Shown: one piece after another, positions 28,164 to 37,398 of the stretch
How positions within the stretch are numbered: position 1 is the stretch's first letter
Layout of the letters: every line of letters starts with the position of its first letter
DNA from: Pseudomonas viridiflava
GTDB lineage: Bacteria > Pseudomonadota > Gammaproteobacteria > Pseudomonadales > Pseudomonadaceae
Length of the DNA: 64,000 nucleotides
Assembly: GCF_900580865.1 (NCBI RefSeq)
Contig: NZ_UTBZ01000216.1
Span: 1 to 64,000, forward strand
Direction: 5' to 3'
Program-made: the position numbers and the translations under genes
The notes under the pieces: model-generated
Told to the model about the DNA's origin: nothing
What the model saw: only the letters and a program-made list of their open reading frames with translations
The model's database searches: none

Positions 28164-29129
28164 TTGAAAGTGTTATTCACGCGATTGATCACGTTGGCAG
28201 TGGTGTTGCTGGCTATCGTGCTCGGCTGGTTTGCCTGGGAGCATTACACCCGCGCGCCGTGGACTCGCGATGCCCGGGTCAGAGCCGATGTGGTGACGCT
28301 GTCGGCGGATGTGTCGGGGCGCATTGTCAGTCTGGCGGTGCAGGACAACCAGCATGTGGAGAAGGGGCAGTTGTTGATGGAGATCGACCCGGCGCGCTAC
28401 GGTCTCGCGGTCGAGCACTCGCGGCGCTCGGTGGAGGTGTCCAAAGCCACGCTGGGCCAATCGCAAGCGGCGATCGTTGCCAGCGAAGCCTTGCTCAAGC
28501 AGCGGCAAAGCGAGGAGCGACGTCGGCGCACGCTCAAACAGGGGTTCGCGATTTCCGGGGAAGAGTGGGAGAAGTCCAGCACCGATGTGGCGGTGGCCCA
28601 GGCGGACCTGCTGCGCAATCAGGCCAATCTCGGCTTGGCTGAGGCCAACGTGCAGTTGGCGATTGCCGCATTGACCCAGGCTGAACTGGACTTGCAGCGC
28701 ACCCGCGTCGAGTCGCCAGTCAGCGGTCACGTGACCAACCTCCTGACCCGGGAGGGTGACTACGCGGTGAGCGGCGGCGCTTTGTTGGCGCTGGTCGACA
28801 GTGACTCGTTCTACATCAGTGGTTATTTCGAAGAAACCAAACTGCCGCGCATCGGCGAGGGCGATCGGGTGCGGGTGCAATTGATGAGCGGGGAGACCTT
28901 CGGCGGTAGGGTGCAGAGCATTGCCTTCGCCATTGCCGACCGGGAGAACGCGCCGGGCAGTCGGCTGCTGGCCAACATCAACCCGAGTTACACCTGGGTA
29001 AAACTCGCGCAGCGGGTGCCGGTGCGGATCGATATCGATGGCGACTACGCCGGCAAAAATCGCCTGCGTGCGGGCACCACAGCGACCGTCACCGTGCTGG
29101 AAAACAGCCAATCTGAAGAACACCGTTAA
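28164..29129 (+). CDS. HlyD-family periplasmic adaptor (AaeA/EmrA-like)
   Basis: This 321-residue membrane fusion protein has an N-terminal membrane helix (about 3-25), a biotinyl/lipoyl-like half domain (GRIVSLAVQDNQHVEKG), an alpha-helical hairpin (about 75-160) and a beta-barrel domain with DSDSFYISGYFEETK. It bridges the FUSC pump to an outer-membrane factor. TTG 28164 has GGGAG upstream; GTG 28170 is possible. No outer-membrane factor gene follows in this operon; the next one, oprN, is on the other strand. Confidence 0.9.
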   Translation: MKVLFTRLITLAVVLLAIVLGWFAWEHYTRAPWTRDARVRADVVTLSADVSGRIVSLAVQDNQHVEKGQLLMEIDPARYGLAVEHSRRSVEVSKATLGQSQAAIVASEALLKQRQSEERRRRTLKQGFAISGEEWEKSSTDVAVAQADLLRNQANLGLAEANVQLAIAALTQAELDLQRTRVESPVSGHVTNLLTREGDYAVSGGALLALVDSDSFYISGYFEETKLPRIGEGDRVRVQLMSGETFGGRVQSIAFAIADRENAPGSRLLANINPSYTWVKLAQRVPVRIDIDGDYAGKNRLRAGTTATVTVLENSQSEEHR

Positions 29130-29132
29130 CCC

Positions 29133-29220
29133 TGTGGGAGCGAGCCTGCTCGCGAAAGCAATGGATCAGCCCGATGGTGTCGCCTGACACAGCGCATTCG
29201 CGAGCAGGCTCGCTCCCACA
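29133..29220. repeat. Inverted pair of REP elements between the FUSC operon and oprN
   Basis: TGTGGGAGCGAGCCTGCTCG and its exact reverse complement flank about 48 bases. The pair begins 3 bases after the HlyD stop, in the convergent space between two efflux operons. Confidence 0.9.
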
Positions 29221-29241
29221 AGATTTCATTGATCAAAAGTC

Positions 29242-29275
29242 AAAAAAAGCCCCGCGACCGAATGATACGCGGGGC
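29242..29275 (-). terminator. Rho-independent terminator of mexEF-oprN
   Basis: Read on the minus strand, the stem GCCCCGCG / CGCGGGGC with an 11-base loop is followed by seven T residues. It lies about 50 bases after the oprN stop codon. Confidence 0.85.
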
Positions 29276-29324
29276 ACAAAATTTGGTTGGTTGCGGCCAA
29301 CCAAAGGAGCTCTTTAACAATCGA

Positions 29325-30746
29325 TTACTTGCTGGCGACAGTCTCCGGTTGCCAGCCGCCGCCAAGGGCCTTGTAGATCGCGACAATGCCGCGATAAAGG
29401 TCAACTTCGGCCTGGGCCTGACTGTCTTCGGCATTCAGCCGTTCACGCTGCGCGTCGAGCAGCACGAGGAAGTCAGTCGTGCCTTCGCGATAGCGGATTT
29501 CAGCCAGGTCGGCAGCCTTGCGGCTCGATTCGCTTTGACGGATCAGCGAGATCAGACGTTGCTGACGCTTGCCGTAATCACTGAAGGCGTTTTCCGACTC
29601 TTCCAGGGCCAGCAATACTTGCTGCTCGTAGTTCGCCAGGGCGCCTTCGGCATCAGCATCGGCGCCACGCAAACGGGCACGTACGCTGCCAAGGTCGAAC
29701 GCTGCCCAGGTGATGCTCGGGCCAAGTGCCCAGGCGTTGGCCGCCGAGGAACCTATCTGCGAACCCCGCCCGGCCGTCCAGCCGAGGAAGCCGCTGAGGC
29801 TGACCCGTGGGAACAGATCGGCTTTCGCGACGCCAATGCGTGCCGTGGCCGACGCCAGATTGCGTTCCGCGCTGAGAATGTCCGGACGACGCTGCAGCAG
29901 TTCGCCCGGATCACCGATCGGCAAGGCTTTGGCAATCGCCGGCAAGTCTTTTGGACTCAGATCGACGGTCAGCTTGTCCGGACGCTCACCGAGCAGGGTG
30001 GCGATGCGGTTTTTCTGCCGAACCTGTTCCGCCTGCAATTGCGGCACGCTGGCTTCGACCGAGGCCAGACGGGCATCGGCGCGCTCGACATCGAGCTGAT
30101 CACCGACACCGGCGTCTCGCAGGCTGATGGTGATCTTGCGCGACTCCACCTGATTGTTCAGGTTGGCCACGGCGATCTTTTCGCGCAGTTGCGCGCCGCG
30201 CAGTTGACCGTAAGCATCGACCAGTTCGGCAATCATGGTGACTTGCAGTTGGTACAGGTCGGCTTCGGCCGCTTGCTGGTCGGCGTCGCTGGCTTCCAGA
30301 TTGCGCTGGATGCGCCCGAACAGGTCCAGCTCCCAGGCCATGTCCAGACCGAGGTCATAGCGTTCGCTATTGACCCGGTTAGTGGTCTGACCGGGAATTT
30401 GGCCCTTGGCCAGGTCACTGCTGGCGCGGCTGGTGATGGTCGGCATCGCATCGTTGCTGGCATCGTCGCGGATCGCCCGGGCGGCTTTCCAGCGGGCGAA
30501 CGCCACGCGCAGTTCACGGTTGCCTTGCAGCGATCGGGTCACCAACTGGTTGAGGGTCGGATCGTCGAATTGCTGCCACCAGATGCCTTCGAATTTCGAA
30601 CGGTCGAAGTTCTTTTGCCCGGCCGCGCCGTCGGTGACGGCCGTGATATTGGCCGCCTCCGTGGCTGGGGTCTTGTAGTCGGGGCCGACGGCGCAGGCAC
30701 TGAGGGCCAGCACCAGCAGACTCGGCAGGAAGACTTTCAGACTCAT
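29325..30746 (-). CDS. oprN: Outer-membrane efflux channel OprN
   Basis: This TolC-type outer-membrane factor lipoprotein has 473 residues. The signal peptide ends in a lipobox with C18 (LALSAC). Two OEP repeats follow, each with the long coiled-coil pairs of the periplasmic barrel (for example RYDLGLDMAWELDLFG and SYEQQ-like repeats). The text agrees closely with PAO1 OprN as I recall it, including RYREGTTDFLVLLDA and LGGGWQP near the end. It starts 3 bases before mexF ends and completes the MexEF-OprN pump, which exports chloramphenicol, quinolones, trimethoprim and quorum-sensing precursors in P. aeruginosa. Confidence 0.92.
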   Translation of the reverse strand: MSLKVFLPSLLVLALSACAVGPDYKTPATEAANITAVTDGAAGQKNFDRSKFEGIWWQQFDDPTLNQLVTRSLQGNRELRVAFARWKAARAIRDDASNDAMPTITSRASSDLAKGQIPGQTTNRVNSERYDLGLDMAWELDLFGRIQRNLEASDADQQAAEADLYQLQVTMIAELVDAYGQLRGAQLREKIAVANLNNQVESRKITISLRDAGVGDQLDVERADARLASVEASVPQLQAEQVRQKNRIATLLGERPDKLTVDLSPKDLPAIAKALPIGDPGELLQRRPDILSAERNLASATARIGVAKADLFPRVSLSGFLGWTAGRGSQIGSSAANAWALGPSITWAAFDLGSVRARLRGADADAEGALANYEQQVLLALEESENAFSDYGKRQQRLISLIRQSESSRKAADLAEIRYREGTTDFLVLLDAQRERLNAEDSQAQAEVDLYRGIVAIYKALGGGWQPETVASK

Positions 30747-33700
30747 TGTTGCGCCTCCAGTTTCAGAGCTTTGGCCGCTTTGCGGGCTTCGCCGCGTTCG
30801 ACAAAGTTACGGATCAGTACGTAGAACACTGGCGTCAGCAACAGACCGAAGAAGGTCACCCCGAGCATCCCGGAGAACACCGCCACACCCATGGCGTGAC
30901 GCATCTCGGCACCGGCACCGCTGGAGAACACCAGTGGCACCACACCCATGATGAACGCGAAGGAGGTCATCAGGATTGGCCGCAGACGCAGGCGGCAGGC
31001 TTCCAGTACCGCTGCGAGCGGGTCGAGGCCTTCTTCCTGTTTGTCCTTGGCGAACTCGACGATCAGAATCGCGTTCTTACAGGCAAGTCCCACCAGTACG
31101 ATCAAGCCGATCTGGGTGAAGATGTTGTTGTCGCCTCCGGAGATGATCACGCCGGTGATGGCCGACAGCAGGGTCATCGGTACGATCAGGATCACCGCCA
31201 GTGGCAGGCTCCAGCTTTCGTATTGAGCGGCGAGCACGAGGAACGCCAGCAGTACGCAGAGCGGGAACACGAACAGCGCGGTGTTGCCGGACAGAATCTG
31301 CTGGTAGGTCAGGTCGGTCCATTCGTAGGTCATGCCGTTCGGAAGTTCTTCCTTGAGCAGTTTCTCGATGGCTTTTTCGGCCTGGCCGGAGCTGTAGCCC
31401 GGGGCGGCGGCACCGTTGATTTCTGCGGTGATGAAGCCGTTGTAGTGCATCACGCGATCCGGGCCCGAGGTGTCGCTGACCTTGATGAAGGTCGCCAGCG
31501 GGATCATTTCGCCTTTGTTGTTGCGGACTTTCAGCTGACCGATCTGATCGGATTCGAGGCGGAACTGCTGCTCGGCCTGAACGTTGACCTGATAGGTGCG
31601 CCCGAAGCGGTTGAAGTCGTTGGCATACAGCGAGCCCAGGTAGATCTGCAGGGTGTCGAAGATATCGCTGACGGCCACGCCGTGGGTCTTGGCTTTCTCA
31701 CGGTCGATGGCGGCATCGACCTGAGGCACGTTCACCGTGTAGCTGGTGAACAGGCCGGCCAGTTCCGGCACGCTGTGGCTCTTGTTGATGATGTTCATGG
31801 TTTCTTTGTACAGCTCGTCGTAGCCCAGGTTGCCCCGGTCTTCGATTTGCAGACGGAAACCACCAATGGTGCCCAGACCTTGTACCGGCGGTGGCGGGAA
31901 GATCGCCATGTACGCCTCTTGAATGTTGGCGAACTGGCCGTTCAAGGCACCGGCAATCGCACCGGCGGACATGCTTGGGTCTTTACGTTCGTCGAACGGT
32001 TTCAGCGTCACGAAGACGATGCCGGCGTTCGGGCTGTTGGTGAAGCCGTTGATCGACAGACCCGGGAACGCTACGGCGCTTTCCACGCCTGGTTGTTTCA
32101 GCGCCATGTCCGACATGCGCTTGATGACTTCTTCGGTGCGATCCAGGCTCGAAGCGTCCGGCAGTTGTGCGAAAGCCACCAGGTATTGTTTGTCCTGGCC
32201 GGGTACGAAACCGGTCGGCGTGCTGGAGAAACCGAAGAAGGTCAGTACCATCAAACCTGCGTACAACAGCAGGGCGATGCCGCTGCTGCGGATAACCCGG
32301 CGCACGGTGCCGACGTAACCATGGCTGGCCCGATCGAAGAAACGGTTGAACGGGCGGAACAGCCAGCCACCGAAGATCTTGTCGAGCACCTTGGAAAAGC
32401 GGTCTTTCGGTGCGTCGTGGCTTTTCAGCAACACAGCGGCCAATGCTGGCGACAGGGTCAGCGAGTTGAACGCCGAGATCACGGTCGAGATGGCAATGGT
32501 CAGTGCGAACTGTTTGTAGAACTGCCCGGTGAGGCCGGAGATGAACGCCGCCGGAATGAACACCGCGCAGAGCACCAAAGCCGTGGCAACGATCGGGCCG
32601 GTTACTTCGCGCATAGCCCGTTTGGTCGCTTCGACCGGTGTCAGTCCGAGTTCAATGTTCCGTTCGACGTTCTCCACCACCACGATGGCGTCGTCGACCA
32701 CGATACCGATGGCCAGTACCAGGCCGAACAGCGACAGCGCATTGAGTGAGAAGCCAAACAGGTGCATCACCGCAAACGTACCGATCAACGATACCGGCAC
32801 CGCCACCAACGGAATGATCGAGGCGCGCCAGGTTTGCAGGAACAGGATCACTACCAGCACCACGAGGATCAGTGCTTCGAAGAGGGTGTGAACCACCGCT
32901 TCGATCGAGCCGCGCACGAAAATCGTCGGGTCATAGACGATGCTGTAGTCCATGCCTTGCGGGAAGTTTTTCTTCAGCTCGTCCATTTTTCCGCGAACAT
33001 CGTTCGAGATGTCGATGGCATTGGAGCCTGGACGCTGAAAGATCGGGATGGCTACCGCCGGTTGGTTGTCCAGCAACGAACGCAGCGCGTATTGACTGGA
33101 ACCGAGTTCAACGCGAGCGATGTCTTTGAGGCGCGTGATTTCACCGTTGTCGCCTGCGCGAATGACGATGTTCTCGAATTCTTCCTCGCTGACCAGACGC
33201 CCCTGGGTGTTGACTGACAGTTGGAAGCTTTGCGCATTCGGGGCAGGCGGCGCACCCAATTGGCCGGCAGCCACCTGACGGTTCTGCTCACGAATTGCGG
33301 TGACCACATCGGTCGCGGTCAGATTGCGCGAAGCGGTCTTGTTCGGGTCGAGCCAGACACGCAGCGAGTAGTCGCCCATACCGAACAACTGCACATCACC
33401 GACACCGTTGAGACGAGCGAGCTCATCCTTGATGTTGAGGATCGCGTAGTTGGACAGGTAGAGCATGTCGTAGCGCTTGTCCGGGGAGGTCAAGTGCACA
33501 ACCATGGTCAGGTCGGGCGATGCCTTGTCGACGGTGATACCGATGCGCGTCACTTCCTCGGGAAGCTTCGGCTCGGTTCGGGTCACCCGGTTTTGCACCT
33601 GCACCTGCGCATTGTCCAGGTCAGTGCCCAGGGCGAAGGTGATGGTCAGGGTGATTTTGCCGTCGGCGGTCGACTGCGAGGACATGTACAGCATGTTCTC

Positions 33701-33922
33701 GACGCCGGTGATGGCTTGCTCCAGCGGAGCGGCCACGGTTTCACCGATGACTTTAGGGTTGGCGCCCGGGAAGTTGGCACGCACCACCACGGTGGGTGGC
33801 ACGACTTCCGGGTATTCGCTGATCGGTAACTGGAACAGCGAGATCGCGCCGGCGATCAGGATCAGCAGCGACAGCACCGCTGCGAAGATCGGCCGTGAAA
33901 TGAAGAATTGGGAAAAATTCAT
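30743..33922 (-). CDS. mexF: RND multidrug efflux pump MexF
   Basis: This is a 1059-residue inner-membrane proton/drug antiporter with the RND architecture: twelve transmembrane helices and two large periplasmic loops. The proton-relay aspartates are D410 and D411 in GIVVDDAIVVVEN. The N-terminal stretch (FFISRPIFAAVLSLL...SEYPEVVPPTVVV) matches MexF more closely than MexB or MexD. The length is close to MexF of P. aeruginosa. It overlaps oprN by 4 bases and follows mexE by a short gap, so the three genes form a single operon. Confidence 0.95.
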   Translation of the reverse strand: MNFSQFFISRPIFAAVLSLLILIAGAISLFQLPISEYPEVVPPTVVVRANFPGANPKVIGETVAAPLEQAITGVENMLYMSSQSTADGKITLTITFALGTDLDNAQVQVQNRVTRTEPKLPEEVTRIGITVDKASPDLTMVVHLTSPDKRYDMLYLSNYAILNIKDELARLNGVGDVQLFGMGDYSLRVWLDPNKTASRNLTATDVVTAIREQNRQVAAGQLGAPPAPNAQSFQLSVNTQGRLVSEEEFENIVIRAGDNGEITRLKDIARVELGSSQYALRSLLDNQPAVAIPIFQRPGSNAIDISNDVRGKMDELKKNFPQGMDYSIVYDPTIFVRGSIEAVVHTLFEALILVVLVVILFLQTWRASIIPLVAVPVSLIGTFAVMHLFGFSLNALSLFGLVLAIGIVVDDAIVVVENVERNIELGLTPVEATKRAMREVTGPIVATALVLCAVFIPAAFISGLTGQFYKQFALTIAISTVISAFNSLTLSPALAAVLLKSHDAPKDRFSKVLDKIFGGWLFRPFNRFFDRASHGYVGTVRRVIRSSGIALLLYAGLMVLTFFGFSSTPTGFVPGQDKQYLVAFAQLPDASSLDRTEEVIKRMSDMALKQPGVESAVAFPGLSINGFTNSPNAGIVFVTLKPFDERKDPSMSAGAIAGALNGQFANIQEAYMAIFPPPPVQGLGTIGGFRLQIEDRGNLGYDELYKETMNIINKSHSVPELAGLFTSYTVNVPQVDAAIDREKAKTHGVAVSDIFDTLQIYLGSLYANDFNRFGRTYQVNVQAEQQFRLESDQIGQLKVRNNKGEMIPLATFIKVSDTSGPDRVMHYNGFITAEINGAAAPGYSSGQAEKAIEKLLKEELPNGMTYEWTDLTYQQILSGNTALFVFPLCVLLAFLVLAAQYESWSLPLAVILIVPMTLLSAITGVIISGGDNNIFTQIGLIVLVGLACKNAILIVEFAKDKQEEGLDPLAAVLEACRLRLRPILMTSFAFIMGVVPLVFSSGAGAEMRHAMGVAVFSGMLGVTFFGLLLTPVFYVLIRNFVERGEARKAAKALKLEAQQ

Positions 33923-33937
33923 CGGAGTTGTCGTCCC

Positions 33938-35191
33938 TTAACCGCGTGGGGTCGTAGCAGCCAGCTTCACAACCGAACCGGACGCGCCTTTGGCTGGGGC
34001 GACTTTAGGCAGGTTGCTGGCTTCCAGCGCTTGACGTTGTTGAGCGAGTGCCGCGATGGTCTGTTCGCTGGCCATCGGCACCACTTCAGGGGTGACCGGT
34101 GAGCCAGGACGAACCCGTTGCAGGCCCTTGACGATGATCGTGTCGTCCTTGTTCAGGCCGGTACGGACGATGCGCAGGCCTTCGATTTTCGGACCCAGTT
34201 CGACGGCGCGGTATGCGGTTTTGTTGTCCGCATCCATCACCAGCACGAACTTCTTGCCGAGATCGGTACCGACGGCTTCGTCGTTGATCAACATGGCGTT
34301 GTAGGTGCCGCTGCCGACCAGTTTCAGGCGTGCGTACAGGCCCGGGGTGTAGGTGCCGTCGCTGTTGTCGAACACCGCACGACCACGGATGGTGCCGGTT
34401 TTCGGGTTGACCTGGTTGTCGACGAAGTTCATCTGGCCGAGGTGCGGGTTGCCGTCTTCATTGGACAGTCCCATGTACACCGGGGTGGTGGCGCCGCGCT
34501 GACCGTTGCGGGCCAGTTGGGTGTATTTGAGAAACACACGCTCGTCGGCGTCGAAGTAGGCGTAGACGCGGTCGGTGGACACCACGCTGGTCAGTGGAGT
34601 GGTGTCGGCGGTCACCAGGTTGCCGGCGGTGATCTCGGCACGGCTGACGCGGCCACTGATCGGCGCGGTCACGCGGGTGAAGCTGAGGTTCAGTTTGGCC
34701 AGGTCCAGTTGCGCTTGCAGGGCGCCGACGGCGGCGCGGGCTTCTTGTGCAGCGCTGGTGCGCGAGTCGGCCAGTTCGGCGGAAATGGCGTTGCTGGCAC
34801 GCAGACGTTCACCACGACCGGCTTCGTTTTCACTGCGGGTGGCGTTGGCGCGGGACTGGGCGACCAGTGCTTCGAGGCGGCGCACCTCAGCCTGGAATGG
34901 ACGCGGGTCGATCTGGAACAGCAGGTCGCCTTTCTTGACCAGTGCGCCCTCAGTGAAAGCGACGTCATCAATCTGGCCGGAGACCCGTGGACGGATTTCA
35001 ACGGTTTCCGGCGCTTCGAGGCGCCCGGTGAATTCGTCCCACTCGTTGACCGGTTGTTCCAGCACCTTGGCCACGCTGACTTTGGCAGCAGGCGCGGTGG
35101 CGGCAGTCTCCGGAGTCTTGCCGCAGGCGCTCATCACCAGTACGGCCAACAAGGCCAACGGGAAGCGCAAATGTTTGAGTGACTGTTCCAT
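33938..35191 (-). CDS. mexE: RND efflux periplasmic adaptor MexE
   Basis: The lipoprotein membrane-fusion subunit has about 417 residues. Its signal peptide ends at VMSAC with lipid-modified C23, followed by the split lipoyl domain, alpha-hairpin, beta-barrel and membrane-proximal domains. Length and sequence fit MexE. ATG 35191 is preferred to the upstream in-frame starts, which lack the signal-peptide position; an ATG 12 bases further upstream is also possible. The control regulator MexT and the oxidoreductase MexS, which adjoin this operon in P. aeruginosa, are absent here. Confidence 0.93.
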   Translation of the reverse strand: MEQSLKHLRFPLALLAVLVMSACGKTPETAATAPAAKVSVAKVLEQPVNEWDEFTGRLEAPETVEIRPRVSGQIDDVAFTEGALVKKGDLLFQIDPRPFQAEVRRLEALVAQSRANATRSENEAGRGERLRASNAISAELADSRTSAAQEARAAVGALQAQLDLAKLNLSFTRVTAPISGRVSRAEITAGNLVTADTTPLTSVVSTDRVYAYFDADERVFLKYTQLARNGQRGATTPVYMGLSNEDGNPHLGQMNFVDNQVNPKTGTIRGRAVFDNSDGTYTPGLYARLKLVGSGTYNAMLINDEAVGTDLGKKFVLVMDADNKTAYRAVELGPKIEGLRIVRTGLNKDDTIIVKGLQRVRPGSPVTPEVVPMASEQTIAALAQQRQALEASNLPKVAPAKGASGSVVKLAATTPRG

Positions 35192-35244
35192 GGATGCATC
35201 CGCCAATGTATTGAAGATGGGCGGATGATGCTCGGCGAGGTGTG

Positions 35245-35290
35245 ATGGCACGAATCGAATGAAGCAAAGGTAACTATCATTCGGAATGAT
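35245..35290 (-). promoter_or_regulatory. Candidate operator region of mexE
   Basis: A perfect 15-base palindrome, ATCATTCGGAATGAT (35276-35290), lies about 85 bases upstream of the mexE ATG. About 54-68 bases upstream (35245-35259), the minus strand has TTCGAT, four bases, then GCCAT. This resembles the proximal part of the MexT site as I remember it (GTCGAT-N4-ACYAT); the distal ATCA part is not matched. Which regulator uses either site is unknown. Confidence 0.4.
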
Positions 35291-35420
35291 ATAAGAGCCG
35301 AACGAGCCCTCTAGCATGCACCTTTCGTTAGGTAGCTATCAATCTCTTTCAGGGCAATTCTGTGTTGCCCAGTGTGCAAAAGTCAGGGGCGAGGCTGCGC
35401 GGCGGGGATTATGCGGGGAT

Positions 35421-35458
35421 TAAAAATGCCGAACCCGCCATGGTGGCGGGTTCGGCAG
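35421..35458 (-). terminator. Rho-independent terminator of the M20 peptidase gene
   Basis: On the minus strand a 14-base perfect stem (TGCCGAACCCGCCA on one arm) with a three-base loop is followed by a short T run. It lies a few bases after the peptidase stop codon and insulates it from the mexE upstream region. Confidence 0.85.
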
Positions 35459-35463
35459 CAAGG

Positions 35464-37203
35464 TCAGAGTTTCGGCAACTGGCCGATGCGGCCAATCATT
35501 TCGGTCACGATCTGCAGATCCAGCTGGAATTGCTCCACAGTCTTGAACTCGCCATCGGTGTGACCGGTGTACTTCACGTTCGGCATGGCCAGACCGAATT
35601 GCACGCCGTTGGGCAATTCATGCACAGAGGTGGCGCCAGCCGAGGTGCCGAACTCATGTTTCATCCCGAGGTTCTCCGTCGATACCGCCAGTAGCGCCTT
35701 GACCCACTCGCCCTCAGGATTGCGGTACATCGGCTCGGCAATTGAATAATCGAAGGTTACGGCTACGTGGCTTTGCTTGCTCCAGGCAGCCAGTTTCTCA
35801 GCGATTTCAGCCTTGAGCTTCTCCGGCGACTTGCCCTTCGGCACGCGCAGGTTGACCGCGAGTTTGAAGGCCTTGTCATCCGTGCCGACATAGGTCAGCG
35901 AAGTCGTCAGCGGACCCATGAAAGAATCCGAGAAACCGACACCGAGTTTGTTGCCCAGGTAATCCAGACCCCAGTTGTCGGCGGCGTAACGCGCGGCATC
36001 GGTGATGTGGTTGTGCTTGAACACGACTTTGCCATCAAGGCTATTGATAAACACCAGCATCCGCGCGACCGGGTTGACCCCGGACTCTGGCTCGGAGGAG
36101 TGCGCGGAAACACCGGTCACGGTCAGTTTGACGTCTTTGCCGTCGACCTTGGCGCTCACCTGGAAATCGCCGCCATTGCGTTTGGCGTATTCATCGCCGG
36201 CCTTCTGCAGGCTGGCAGCCAGTTCCGCAGGTTTGTCGGTGACGATCGTGGCGACCGACGCCGACGGAATCTGGTTGGTCGCCAGGCCGCCGGTCATCGA
36301 GATGATTTCCGCACCTTTGCCTTCACCTTTGCGCTTGGCAAAGTTGGCCATGACGGTGCCGTAGCCTTTCTCGGCAATCACCACCGGGTAGCCACCATCC
36401 AGGGCGAGGTTGTAGTTCGGCGTCGGATTGCGTTCGAAATAGTAGGGAATCGCGTCACCGGTAGTTTCTTCGGTGGTGTCGACCAGCAGCTTGAAGTTGC
36501 GCACCAGTGGCAGCTTTTCTTCCTTGATGACTTTCATGGCATAGAGCGTGACCACGATGCCGTTCTTGTCATCCTCGGTGCCGCGACCATACATGCGATC
36601 GCCAATCAGGGTGATCTTGAACGGGTCGAGGCGGGTGCCATCCTTGAGCACCCAGTTTTCCGGCGTCACTGGTACCACGTCGGCGTGCGCATGAATGCCG
36701 ACCACTTCATCGCCGCTACCGTCGAGGGAAATCTCGTAGACGCGGTTGTCGATGTTGCGGAATTTTAGATTGAATGACTCGGCAAGGCTCTGAATCTTCG
36801 CCGCGATCTTGGTGAATTCCGGGTTGTCGTGCTGTTCGACGCCGTCCTTGCGATAGGTCGGGATCTCGACCAGTTCGCGCAGGGTTTCGGTGGCGGCGGC
36901 GCTGTATTTCGCTCGCGTGTAGAGACCCAGCAGACGATAGATTTCATTCTGCTGATCGGCATTCAAAGTCTTGTTGTCGAGGTAAGCAGCAATGGCCGGG
37001 CCGATGTCGGCGGTTTTCACCAGATCGCTCTTGCCCAGATTGCCAAGGAACTGACGGAAGTCCGTGGCTTTATCGGCGCTGTAGCTCTTGAGGATTTCTG
37101 CGCACTGCTGCGGGGTGATATTGGCTTGCGCGGGCGCGGTGAACACGGCAAGACCGGCCAGCATCAACGTGGTGGCAGCCAGTTTTTTGAAAGGGACATT
37201 CAT
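35464..37203 (-). CDS. Secreted M20-family dipeptidase
   Basis: This periplasmic zinc metallopeptidase has about 579 residues. The Sec signal peptide (residues 1-27) ends at TAPAQA. Metal-binding motifs of the M20 family are present: HAHADVVP (His and Asp ligands), GRGTEDDKNG (bridging Asp) and EETTGD (catalytic and ligand Glu); a further His is in the C-terminal catalytic part. It has the usual dimerisation insert and a longer N-terminal part than typical PepV/carnosinase enzymes. ATG 37203 is chosen because the ATG at 37215 directly abuts the AAAGGA site. It is monocistronic, with its own terminator and a palindrome upstream. Confidence 0.9.
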   Translation of the reverse strand: MNVPFKKLAATTLMLAGLAVFTAPAQANITPQQCAEILKSYSADKATDFRQFLGNLGKSDLVKTADIGPAIAAYLDNKTLNADQQNEIYRLLGLYTRAKYSAAATETLRELVEIPTYRKDGVEQHDNPEFTKIAAKIQSLAESFNLKFRNIDNRVYEISLDGSGDEVVGIHAHADVVPVTPENWVLKDGTRLDPFKITLIGDRMYGRGTEDDKNGIVVTLYAMKVIKEEKLPLVRNFKLLVDTTEETTGDAIPYYFERNPTPNYNLALDGGYPVVIAEKGYGTVMANFAKRKGEGKGAEIISMTGGLATNQIPSASVATIVTDKPAELAASLQKAGDEYAKRNGGDFQVSAKVDGKDVKLTVTGVSAHSSEPESGVNPVARMLVFINSLDGKVVFKHNHITDAARYAADNWGLDYLGNKLGVGFSDSFMGPLTTSLTYVGTDDKAFKLAVNLRVPKGKSPEKLKAEIAEKLAAWSKQSHVAVTFDYSIAEPMYRNPEGEWVKALLAVSTENLGMKHEFGTSAGATSVHELPNGVQFGLAMPNVKYTGHTDGEFKTVEQFQLDLQIVTEMIGRIGQLPKL

Positions 37204-37240
37204 TACGAAGGGCATTCCTTTGCAGGGCAGTGAGTAAGGC

Positions 37241-37260
37241 GTGTCTCAACACTGAGACAC
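37241..37260. promoter_or_regulatory. Palindrome upstream of the M20 peptidase gene
   Basis: Exact inverted 8-base arms GTGTCTCA and TGAGACAC are separated by ACAC. The site lies 38-57 bases before the peptidase start codon and about 140 bases before mcrB on the other strand. It has the size and symmetry of a dimeric repressor operator. The regulator is unknown. Confidence 0.45.
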
Positions 37261-37398
37261 ATACACTTACAAACTAACACCGTGCTAGAGCCTTGCGGGA
37301 GTCCTGAAAGGCGATGTGTCGCACAAAAATGCAAAAGAGGCGCACGAATGAAAAACTATTTTATGGAGCTCTAGCTGTGCGTCATTAGTGGTGGCACC

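Noticed and set aside
30746..32749. A 667-codon plus-strand open frame opposite mexF
   Set aside because: MexF on the minus strand is unmistakable; the frame is its complement.
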